A DNA stretch of 64,000 bases from Teredinibacter turnerae T7901 (GTDB lineage Bacteria > Pseudomonadota > Gammaproteobacteria > Pseudomonadales > Cellvibrionaceae): the NCBI RefSeq assembly GCF_000023025.1, contig NC_012997.1:3469125-3533124 (forward strand), in the 5' to 3' direction. Below the pieces are notes generated by a model that was not told the origin of the DNA, did no database searches, and saw only the letters and a program-made list of their open reading frames with translations. Below are positions 19,077 through 26,641 of this stretch, piece after piece. How positions within the stretch are numbered: the stretch's first letter is position 1; each line of letters starts with the position of its first letter. The position numbers and the translations under genes are program-made.

Positions 19077-20447
19077 ATGAGTAAAGCTGACGCCAAACAG
19101 AAACTGCTAATTGTTGAAGACGATCTGGGGCTGCAAAGTCAGCTGCGATGGCATTTTGATCAGTATGAAGTTATTTGTGCAAGCGACCGTGAAGAAGCTA
19201 TTGCTGCAATTCGGCTGCATGAACCTCCCATTGTGTTACAGGATCTGGGTTTACCACCCGATGACGAAGGAGTCGACGAGGGATTCCGCTGTATTCGCGA
19301 GATTTCAAACCTGTCGCCCAGCGCAAAAATCATCGTAATGACAGGTAATGCCGACTACGAAAATGCGGTGCGTGCAGTCGCCATGGGCGCGTACGATTTT
19401 TATCAAAAGCCGGTGAATCCGGAAACCCTCGACCTTATTTTGCAGCGCGCTTACCACATTCACAGCCTCGAAGAGCAAAACCGCATTCTGCAGGAACAGA
19501 CACAAACCCCGCTCGAGGGTGTTATCGCCTGCGACCCATCAATGTTGAAAATCTGTCGCACAATTGAAAAGCTGGCGCCGTCGGATGTGACCTGTACGCT
19601 CACCGGCGAAAGCGGTACCGGTAAAGAAGTTCTGGCAAAAGCACTTCACGAGTTAAGTCCTCGTGCAAAACATCGAATGGTTGCGATCAACTGCGCGGCG
19701 GTACCAGAAAACCTGATGGAGTCGGAACTGTTCGGCTACGAAAAAGGTGCGTTCACCGGTGCCAACAAACGCACCCTGGGCAAAGTGGAAACCGCTAACG
19801 GCGGCACCCTGTTTTTGGACGAAATTGGCGATATGCCACTACCGCTGCAGGCGAAGCTGCTCCGCTTCTTACAGGAACGGGTGATCGAGCGGGTTGGCGG
19901 GCGCGAAGAAATACCGGTTGATGTGCGGGTTGTTTGCGCGACTAATAAAAATCTGCAGCAAATGGTTGCCGATAGCACCTTCCGCGAAGATCTCTACTAC
20001 CGCATTTGCGAAATGGAAATTCAAATTCCCCCACTGCGCGACCGCCAAGGGGACAAAATGCTGCTCGCGCGACACTTTTTACGCATGTACGTTAAACAAA
20101 TGAACGCGCCTATCACCGGTTTCGCCCAGGAAGCCGCAGAGGCGATAGAAGCCTACCAGTGGCCAGGTAACATCCGCGAAATGGAAAACCGCGTGAAACG
20201 CTCGGTAGTGATGTGTGAGGACAAGCTGATCAGCTCGGAAGATCTCGGCTTGGTGTCGGACGAAAGCCTCAACCTGAACTTGCGTCAGGTGCGATACAAC
20301 GCAGAACGGGCGGCCATTCTGCGCGCGCTAACCATGAGCGACAACAATATTTCTGCCACTGCAAAACTGCTTGGCGTCACTCGGCCAACGCTTTACGACC
20401 TGATGAAGAAATACAACGTCAACGTCGCTGCGGTACAGCAGGAATGA
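19077..20447 (+). CDS. prsR: PrsR, sigma-54-dependent response regulator of the exosortase type
   Basis: A 456-residue NtrC-family activator: receiver domain with phospho-acceptor Asp56 (PIVLQDLGLPP) and the KP loop Lys111-Pro112, an AAA+ sigma-54 contact domain with Walker A GESGTGKE (177-184) and the intact GAFTGA loop (224-229), and a Fis-type DNA-binding domain (NISATAKLLGVTRPTLYDLM). With GAFTGA present it should activate RpoN promoters. I chose the ATG at 19077, preceded by CTGGA, over an upstream frame extension of 15 codons that overlaps prsK. PrsR regulators switch on exopolysaccharide/PEP-CTERM genes; no convincing -24/-12 site was found in this window. Confidence 0.9.
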   Translation: MSKADAKQKLLIVEDDLGLQSQLRWHFDQYEVICASDREEAIAAIRLHEPPIVLQDLGLPPDDEGVDEGFRCIREISNLSPSAKIIVMTGNADYENAVRAVAMGAYDFYQKPVNPETLDLILQRAYHIHSLEEQNRILQEQTQTPLEGVIACDPSMLKICRTIEKLAPSDVTCTLTGESGTGKEVLAKALHELSPRAKHRMVAINCAAVPENLMESELFGYEKGAFTGANKRTLGKVETANGGTLFLDEIGDMPLPLQAKLLRFLQERVIERVGGREEIPVDVRVVCATNKNLQQMVADSTFREDLYYRICEMEIQIPPLRDRQGDKMLLARHFLRMYVKQMNAPITGFAQEAAEAIEAYQWPGNIREMENRVKRSVVMCEDKLISSEDLGLVSDESLNLNLRQVRYNAERAAILRALTMSDNNISATAKLLGVTRPTLYDLMKKYNVNVAAVQQE

Positions 20448-20486
20448 CGGAAAAGGTATAGCGAAAAGACGAATACGAGAGCATCA

Positions 20487-20520
20487 AACCCGCTGTGTGC
20501 CGTACACAGCACAGCGGGTT
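20487..20520 (+). terminator. Bidirectional hairpin between prsR and the CpsD-like gene
   Basis: AACCCGCTGTG (20487-20497) and CACAGCGGGTT (20510-20520) are perfect 11-bp arms; an alternative inner hairpin GCTGTGT/ACACAGC is also possible. It lies between convergent genes. The T-runs are short on both sides. Confidence 0.65.
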
Positions 20521-20530
20521 AAAGCAGCGC

Positions 20531-21307
20531 TTAGGCAGGCTGCTGACTGTAGTTGAACACCACGGCAGCGATACGTTTATCGCCAATAGTATCAATACAC
20601 GCGTTCACTTCATCCATACTCGCCATGCCGTAAGGCACGACCAAAATCACGAAATCACATAACGAGGCGAGCATCCGCGTTTCCGCGCCGTATTCCTGCG
20701 CAGGTGGTGTATCCATAATAATGTAGCGGTCGTCGTAACGCGCTTTCAGTTCATCGGCGAACTCATGCATACGCCCGGATGACAGTCTCTCGGTCGCTCC
20801 TTCGGTGTTACCGCCAACCGGCACCACACGTACCCGCGGAATACCGGTCGCATAGATGATATTTTCGAGGCCCAGCTCGCCATTATCCAGGTAGTCGGTT
20901 AAACCCGAATCGGTACCGGTAACCGCCAGCTTGTCTAATGAGGGCGCGTAGAAGTTTGCATCGACAATAAGCGAGGTGCGGGTTTTATCGAGCGCAATCG
21001 CTGCAGCGAGATTTTTGGCCACATGAGAGCTGCCACCTTCGGCGGTAACCGAGGTCACCATGCACAGGAAATTCTTGCCTTCGGCTTTCGCATATACCCG
21101 GGTACGCAGGTCGCGGAACACCTTGAGCATTTTGTCGTGGGGCGTACCCTGATACAAGATCTTCTGGTGATCCAGCTCGGTTCTGCTGAACCGGTGGATT
21201 TCCGACATTCTATCGATCTGTGCGCCCTTGGGTGCACTGGTTTCCAGTGGTACTCGTGTGACACTGGCGACTGTAGGTTCCAAATCTGACTCCTCTGAAT
21301 TATCCAA
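20531..21307 (-). CDS. CpsD/BY-kinase-like P-loop protein with degenerate Walker A
   Basis: A 258-residue member of the MinD/ParA-like fold used by bacterial tyrosine kinases that govern polysaccharide chain length. TSVTAEGGSSHVAKNLA (residues 85-101) occupies the Walker A place, but the invariant lysine of GxGKS/T is missing (GGSSH). The Walker A' aspartate (Asp116 in LIVDANFYAP) and Walker B (YIIMDTPP) remain. The C-terminus lacks a tyrosine cluster, having a single Tyr in VFNYSQQPA. It therefore looks like a non-kinase relative, perhaps a structural or regulatory partner in exopolysaccharide export. A TTG start at 21307 is assumed; an ATG at residue 34 is an alternative. It is convergent with prsR and downstream of trpE. 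Confidence 0.75.
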   Translation of the reverse strand: MDNSEESDLEPTVASVTRVPLETSAPKGAQIDRMSEIHRFSRTELDHQKILYQGTPHDKMLKVFRDLRTRVYAKAEGKNFLCMVTSVTAEGGSSHVAKNLAAAIALDKTRTSLIVDANFYAPSLDKLAVTGTDSGLTDYLDNGELGLENIIYATGIPRVRVVPVGGNTEGATERLSSGRMHEFADELKARYDDRYIIMDTPPAQEYGAETRMLASLCDFVILVVPYGMASMDEVNACIDTIGDKRIAAVVFNYSQQPA

Positions 21308-21364
21308 ACGCTCAAAATCCTTTTCTGTTGTCGCTCATCCATACACCTGATGCAGTATTAACCA

Positions 21365-21386
21365 CTCGGGATCATAGTAACCCGAG
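21365..21386. repeat. Inverted repeat downstream of trpE
   Basis: CTCGGG and CCCGAG arms (21365-21370, 21381-21386) around a 10-nt loop. It could be a weak terminator for trpE or an operator for the CpsD-like gene; no T-run follows. Confidence 0.45.
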
Positions 21387-21418
21387 ATGCGCGCCGAACA
21401 GGAGCCCGGCGCTACCGG

Positions 21419-22897
21419 CTATACCACCCAATCGACCGCTGAGAAGAGAGCGCGGGCTTTGTTCATGGTTTCCTTCCACTCCAGCTCTGGTTGTGAGTCA
21501 GCAACAACCCCGGCGCCCGCCTGGACAAAAATCTTACCGTCCTTGATAACCGCTGTACGAATTGCAATTGCTGTGTCCATATTACCATTCCACGCCAGGT
21601 AGCCGATGGCGCCGCCATAGATGCCCCGCTTCACCGGCTCCAGTTCGTCAATGATTTCCATTGCACGAATTTTCGGAGCGCCAGAAAGGGTACCTGCCGG
21701 CAAAGCCGCGCGCAGCACGTCCATGGCGTCCTTATCGGCCTTGAGTCGGCCTGTAACATTGGACGTAATATGCATGACATGCGAGAACCGCTCTACTACC
21801 ATTTTCTCCGTCAGCTTGACGGAACCGATCTCTGCGACACGGCCCACATCATTGCGACCCAAATCTATAAGCATTAAGTGTTCCGCAATTTCTTTTGGGT
21901 CGGCAACTAATTCCGCTTCCAGCGCTTTGTCTTCCGCTTCGGAGTAGCCGCGGCGGCGTGTTCCGGCAATTGGCCGCACGGTCATTTCACCGTTTTCGAG
22001 GCGGGCCAGAATTTCCGGACTGGAGCCGACCACATGGTGATCCCCCAGATTCATGAAATACATGTAAGGCGAAGGGTTCAGGCAACGCAGGGCGCGATAG
22101 AGGTTAACCGGCGGTGCCGTGAACGGGTAGGACATACGCTGCGAAAGTACTATCTGCATGGTGTCGCCAGCGAGAATGTAGTCCTTCAGCCGGCCCACGT
22201 CAGCCTGGAATTTCTCGCACCCGTAGCTGGATTCGAAGTCGCCTTCGCACGCAGTAATGCCTTTGGACGTATTCATCGCAGGCATTGCCGGAATATTACC
22301 GGGGCCACTGGCAAGTTTCGCCTCCAGAGCATCCAGACGATCATTCGCAAGCTGCAAGGCGTTTGCCCGCGCTGGGTCTGCCAGCACAATCAAGTGGATT
22401 TTGCCTTTGAGGTTATCGAACACTAGAATTTCGTCGGATACCATTAACAAAATTTCCGGAGTGCCGATTTCGTCGTCGGGTGCGTTGCCCTGCAGGCGAG
22501 GCTCTACGTAGCGAACACAGTCGTACGCAAAATACCCCACTAATCCGCCATTAAAGCTGGGCAGTCCATCTACCTCCGCTACGTTGAAACTTTTCTGCCA
22601 GTTTTTGACGAACTCCAATGGATCGTCGCAATCGCTGGATTCCACCAGCCCCGACTCGTTAAAAAACTGCACGGTATTTTCACGGACTTCAAGGCGCTCG
22701 CGGGCTGGCAGGCCAATAATGGAGTAGCGCCCCCACTTCTCTCCGCCTTGAACAGATTCGAACAGATAGGAATATGGGCCATTCGCCAGTTTAAAATAGC
22801 TGGATAGCGGCGTTTCTGTGTCGGCCAGAACTTCACGACGAACAGGAATACGATTGTGGCCAGCGGCGGCCAATTGGGAAAACAATTCGGGTGTCAT
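21419..22897 (-). CDS. trpE: Anthranilate synthase component I
   Basis: A 492-residue chorismate-utilising enzyme that makes anthranilate with ammonia from TrpG, the first committed step to tryptophan. The feedback-site region [20 protein letters not shown], the catalytic blocks [38 protein letters not shown] and [11 protein letters not shown], and the [16 protein letters not shown] loop are all present. Tryptophan feedback control is therefore expected. It is separated from trpGDC. The phosphoglycolate phosphatase gene gph, which pseudomonads keep between rpe and trpE, is missing: only 123 bp separate them. Confidence 0.97.
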   Translation of the reverse strand: MTPELFSQLAAAGHNRIPVRREVLADTETPLSSYFKLANGPYSYLFESVQGGEKWGRYSIIGLPARERLEVRENTVQFFNESGLVESSDCDDPLEFVKNWQKSFNVAEVDGLPSFNGGLVGYFAYDCVRYVEPRLQGNAPDDEIGTPEILLMVSDEILVFDNLKGKIHLIVLADPARANALQLANDRLDALEAKLASGPGNIPAMPAMNTSKGITACEGDFESSYGCEKFQADVGRLKDYILAGDTMQIVLSQRMSYPFTAPPVNLYRALRCLNPSPYMYFMNLGDHHVVGSSPEILARLENGEMTVRPIAGTRRRGYSEAEDKALEAELVADPKEIAEHLMLIDLGRNDVGRVAEIGSVKLTEKMVVERFSHVMHITSNVTGRLKADKDAMDVLRAALPAGTLSGAPKIRAMEIIDELEPVKRGIYGGAIGYLAWNGNMDTAIAIRTAVIKDGKIFVQAGAGVVADSQPELEWKETMNKARALFSAVDWVV

Positions 22898-23020
22898 AAC
22901 AGATAACCTGAAAATTCGGTGTTACGGGAAATTGGGAAGAATGCGTGCGTATTACTGGCGTCGCCAGCGCTCGCGAAATAGGAACCCGTATACGAAATGA
23001 CGCTTCAACATGGAAGGGAA

Positions 23021-23725
23021 CTACCAGTTTTTATTGTAGGGCTGAATCTTATCACGCATCTGTGAAATTACCGCTCGATAATCGTCAGCGCCAAATATGG
23101 CGGAGCCGGCAACGAAGGTATCGGCACCCGCCGCAGCCAGCTCGGCGATATTGTCGACCTTAACTCCACCGTCGACTTCCAGGCGCGCAGCAGAGCCATG
23201 CTGATCCAGTAATGCCCGTGCTTTAGCCACTTTCTGCAACACATAGGGTATAAAACTTTGCCCGCCAAAACCGGGATTGACAGACATTAAGAGCAGCATG
23301 TCAATTTTTTCGACAAGCCATTCGATGGTCGACAGAGGGGTTGCAGGGTTCAGTACCAGCCCGCCTTTACAACCATGCGATTGAATCAGCTCGAGCGAGC
23401 GGTCTACATGACGGGTAGCTTCCGGATGAAATGTAATGGAAGACGCCCCCGCTTCGGCAAAACGGGTAATCAGGTCGTCCACAGGTTCAACCATCAGGTG
23501 GACATCAATATGGGCCGTGATGCCATAGTTGCGAATCGCTTTGCACACCACCGGACCAAAAGTCATATTGGGTACATAGTGGTTGTCCATGACGTCGAAG
23601 TGAATCATGTCCGCGCCAGCCTCAAGCACGGCGGTACATTCTTCACCAAGGCGCGCCAAATCGGCCGACAAAATGGAAGGTGCTATGCTGTAAGAGTTGC
23701 GCGTGGCGGATAATTCTCCGCTCAT
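23021..23725 (-). CDS. rpe: Ribulose-phosphate 3-epimerase
   Basis: A 234-residue TIM barrel that interconverts ribulose 5-phosphate and xylulose 5-phosphate in the pentose phosphate pathway. Characteristic stretches are [50 protein letters not shown] and LEVDGGVK. The ATG at 23725 has AGGGG 8 nt upstream and was preferred to one six codons earlier. It leads into trpE and is probably its operon partner. Confidence 0.96.
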   Translation of the reverse strand: MSGELSATRNSYSIAPSILSADLARLGEECTAVLEAGADMIHFDVMDNHYVPNMTFGPVVCKAIRNYGITAHIDVHLMVEPVDDLITRFAEAGASSITFHPEATRHVDRSLELIQSHGCKGGLVLNPATPLSTIEWLVEKIDMLLLMSVNPGFGGQSFIPYVLQKVAKARALLDQHGSAARLEVDGGVKVDNIAELAAAGADTFVAGSAIFGADDYRAVISQMRDKIQPYNKNW

Positions 23726-23745
23726 TGGAATACCCCTGACCATTT

Positions 23746-24813
23746 ATGCGATTGTTGAGGCGCATTGTACTGAATATGGCGACACCTCTAAACCGGTTTT
23801 TCTGCTTTGCCAGCAAAGCCCCCCTTCTGCTGTGTTTGACCTGGTATTCCGTTGTCGCAATTGCACAACCTGCAACCACCCCGGAAACGACTGCGCCTGC
23901 TGAACAGCCCACGCCTACCCCAATACCCAGTGCGCGGCCAGTGCCTGATCTGGAGGCACGTACCCAGCAATTGATTGCGCAAGAATTGAGTAAGGAAGAG
24001 GTGGTCTGGCTGGAAGGCGGCGCAGATAAATTTCCCGCCGTCTGGAAAGCCGACACCAGCGGGGACCCGTTCGGCGCTATCTTACTTATTCACGGCGCAG
24101 GCCAAACACTCGACTGGCCGTCCAGCCTACACGAGCTGCGAAACTCGCTTACCGACTTCGGTTGGTCGACGTTGAGTATCAGTTTGCCGCAACCGGATTT
24201 GCCGCCAGCGCCACCTCGCCCCAGCGCGCTACCAGCGGAAAATCCGACGCCCACAGACGGTATTGCAACTAACGATGACGACGCCACTACACCGGAGCTG
24301 AGCCCGGAGATTACTGCGCGCCTGCAGGCCGCCGTGGCCTATTTAAACAGCCGCGGTCAATACAACCTGGCGATTGCAGGAGAAGACGTCGGTGCGCTCT
24401 GGGCGACACAATATGTCGCCCGCCTCGCGCGCGATTTCGCCGGAAGCAAAAAAAACCGGCCGCGCGGCAAAGTGAATGCAAAAATGAGCCGCCCGGTGCG
24501 CGCGCTGATTTTGATTAATGCGCGCAACAGCGTGCCTTATCAAACCGGCGTACCAGAAAAAAACCTGTCGGATTGGTTTAACGACCCGGGGTTACCCATT
24601 CTTGATGTGTATTTTGGCAGCCACTTTCTGGATGAGAAGGAGCCAGCAATACGCGCGAAAAATGCACGTCGCAAGCGGCTGACTGACTATGTTCAGCTAC
24701 AGCTGATCGACTCTCCCATCCAGTCTTCCGGCGGCGAAACTCAGTTAAGCCGGCGCGTACGTGGCTTTTTAAACAAACACGCTAAAGGCGTGGAACTGGA
24801 GGCGTCGCGGTAA
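23746..24813 (+). CDS. DUF3530 family alpha/beta-hydrolase-like exported protein
   Basis: About 355 residues with an N-terminal hydrophobic segment (APLLLCLTWYSVVAIAQ) that looks like a signal peptide, then a Pro/Thr/Ala-rich stretch, then an alpha/beta-hydrolase core (GAILLIHGAGQTLDWP). At the nucleophile elbow the expected GxSxG reads GEDVG (in LAIAGEDVGALWA), so the usual serine is absent and hydrolase activity is doubtful. This matches DUF3530, a family of unknown function seen in this position in related genomes. The start may instead be the ATG 10 codons downstream (23776). Its last 32 bp overlap the 3' end of the convergent murU. Confidence 0.75.
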   Translation: MRLLRRIVLNMATPLNRFFCFASKAPLLLCLTWYSVVAIAQPATTPETTAPAEQPTPTPIPSARPVPDLEARTQQLIAQELSKEEVVWLEGGADKFPAVWKADTSGDPFGAILLIHGAGQTLDWPSSLHELRNSLTDFGWSTLSISLPQPDLPPAPPRPSALPAENPTPTDGIATNDDDATTPELSPEITARLQAAVAYLNSRGQYNLAIAGEDVGALWATQYVARLARDFAGSKKNRPRGKVNAKMSRPVRALILINARNSVPYQTGVPEKNLSDWFNDPGLPILDVYFGSHFLDEKEPAIRAKNARRKRLTDYVQLQLIDSPIQSSGGETQLSRRVRGFLNKHAKGVELEASR

Positions 24814-25483
24814 GATGGTGCGCCAGATGACGCAACCGCTCCGGGGTTCCCACGTCCAGCCAGTAGCCGTCGAAAGACTCGCCAGCCAGCAAATTGCGTG
24901 CAATTAGCCAGTCGAAATATTCTTTCAGGGGAAAGTGCTCGCGCCGCTGCGGGTAAGCGGCAAACGTCAGTGGATCGATTAAGCTAATACCACTAAACGT
25001 ATAGGTTTTGCCTGGACGTTTGGCTAAAACACGTTCGCCCTGTAACGCGAAATCGCCAGCGGGATTATGGGGTGGGTTCTCCACCAGAATTAACATGGCC
25101 GCCCAAGGGTCCAATGGGTGCGCGAGCAAAGGTTCGAAACGCACGTCAGACCACACATCCCCATTTACCAGGAGAAAAGGCTCCTCTCCCAACAGTGGCA
25201 TCGCCGCGTTCAAAGCACCACCGGTTTCCAGTGGGTGGGGTTCACGCGAATACTCAATTCTGAGACCGTAGCGTTCACCATTACCCAAGTGATTCTCAAT
25301 TTGCTCTGCGAGATAGGCAATATTGATTACAACCTCCTGAATTCCAGCCTTCGCCAGTTTCACCAGGTGCCACTCAATCAAACTTTTACCAGCAACCTCC
25401 AACAGCGGCTTGGGTGTTGTCAGCGTCAGTGGCAGCATGCGCCGACCTTCCCCTGCAGCCAAAATCATTGCGCGTCTAATCAT
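24782..25483 (-). CDS. murU: N-acetylmuramate alpha-1-phosphate uridylyltransferase
   Basis: A 233-residue nucleotidyltransferase with the sugar-nucleotide signature MILAAGEGRRMLPLTLTTPKPLLEV at residues 6-30, LVNGDVWSD as the metal/nucleotide site, and the WLDVGTPERL motif. In the MurU/AmgK salvage route of pseudomonads it converts MurNAc-1-phosphate to UDP-MurNAc, by-passing de novo synthesis and giving intrinsic fosfomycin tolerance. The start at 25483 overlaps the end of amgK by 8 bp, which supports coupled translation and the assignment. Its 3' end overlaps the DUF3530 gene. Confidence 0.92.
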   Translation of the reverse strand: MIRRAMILAAGEGRRMLPLTLTTPKPLLEVAGKSLIEWHLVKLAKAGIQEVVINIAYLAEQIENHLGNGERYGLRIEYSREPHPLETGGALNAAMPLLGEEPFLLVNGDVWSDVRFEPLLAHPLDPWAAMLILVENPPHNPAGDFALQGERVLAKRPGKTYTFSGISLIDPLTFAAYPQRREHFPLKEYFDWLIARNLLAGESFDGYWLDVGTPERLRHLAHHLTATPPVPRL

Positions 25484-26576
25484 GTCGCCCCCAGGTTTGC
25501 TGAGCAATAACCGGCTGTAATTGCGTCGTTAACCAGCGGTAAAAAGCATCGAATTCTGGATAAGCGCTGGCAGTGTCAGCAATGTAGGCAAGCACTCGGG
25601 GTAGATCATTGAGATAGCCTGATTTGCCGTCGCGCAAATGCAATCGCGCAAAAATTCCAGCCACTTTGATATGGCGTTGCAGTCCCATCCAATCGAACCA
25701 ACGGATAAAGCTTCCCACATCAATATCCCGGCTTAACAGGCCTTTTTGCCAGGCGAACTCACAATACAACTGTACCCACTCCACCACTTTCGGTCGGGGC
25801 CAGGCGATGTAACAATCTTTAAGTACAGAGACCAGGTCATAGGTTATTGGCCCTGCGACGGCGTCCTGGAAATCAATCACTCCCGGCGGTTGATCACCGC
25901 GATAAATTAAGTTTCGCGCATGGAAATCCCGGTGCGTCACCACCACTGGCTGCGCTAGAGCACTCTCGGCCAACATGGCAAACAGATCGTCCAGCATTCG
26001 CACTGCGTCGCTGTCGAATTCGACGTTAAGCAAGCCGTCCAGGAACCACTCACGAAACAACTGCATTTCCCGCAACAAAAAAGCGCCGTCATATTTAGGT
26101 AACGGGTTTTCTGTCGTGGAGATGGCCTGAATTTTCAGTAGCTGGTCGAAAACCAGGGGGTAAAGCGTATTAGCGGTATCCTCGTTGAGCCTCTCCAACA
26201 GCGGCTGGGCACCTAAGTCTTCGATAATGAAGAAGCCGAAGTTCATTTCGAAGGCAATAATCTCCGGTACCGCCACACCCTGCTCGCGCATAATGTTCGC
26301 GATCTGCAAAAATTCGGTGTTTTTCTCTGTGGATGGCGGCGCCCAAACTGCAAGCATAGTAACCGGTACTGCACCCGTCAGCGTAAAGCGGAAGTAGTGG
26401 CGACTACCGGCATCCCCCCCAAGAGCGTGCCAGTCATCGATCCCGTCTGCCGAGACGCAATAGCCGAGTGCTTGCAATTGCGCGCACACCCAATGCCGCA
26501 AGTTCGCTGCGGCATCATTTAGCTCACCGATTTCTATACCACTTACCACATCACCTCCAGGGGTTCTCATCCGCAA
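25476..26576 (-). CDS. amgK: Anomeric MurNAc/GlcNAc kinase
   Basis: About 366 residues of the aminoglycoside-phosphotransferase fold: the nucleotide part with ALGGDAGSRHYFRF, the catalytic loop VVTHRDFHARNLIYR (HxDxxxxN) and the metal-binding DFQDAV. AmgK phosphorylates MurNAc at the anomeric carbon for peptidoglycan recycling, and its pairing with murU makes the assignment strong. The start is uncertain: a TTG (26576) and an ATG (26570) lie upstream, while GGAGG stands only 4 nt before an in-frame GTG around 26546. The gene is divergent from lptD, with a 65-bp gap. Confidence 0.9.
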   Translation of the reverse strand: MRMRTPGGDVVSGIEIGELNDAAANLRHWVCAQLQALGYCVSADGIDDWHALGGDAGSRHYFRFTLTGAVPVTMLAVWAPPSTEKNTEFLQIANIMREQGVAVPEIIAFEMNFGFFIIEDLGAQPLLERLNEDTANTLYPLVFDQLLKIQAISTTENPLPKYDGAFLLREMQLFREWFLDGLLNVEFDSDAVRMLDDLFAMLAESALAQPVVVTHRDFHARNLIYRGDQPPGVIDFQDAVAGPITYDLVSVLKDCYIAWPRPKVVEWVQLYCEFAWQKGLLSRDIDVGSFIRWFDWMGLQRHIKVAGIFARLHLRDGKSGYLNDLPRVLAYIADTASAYPEFDAFYRWLTTQLQPVIAQQTWGRHD

Positions 26577-26641
26577 ATTCGTTACTCATGTACTAATGGG
26601 CGCGACATCAGTAGAATCTGCGGCCTAAAATTTTTTGCAAA

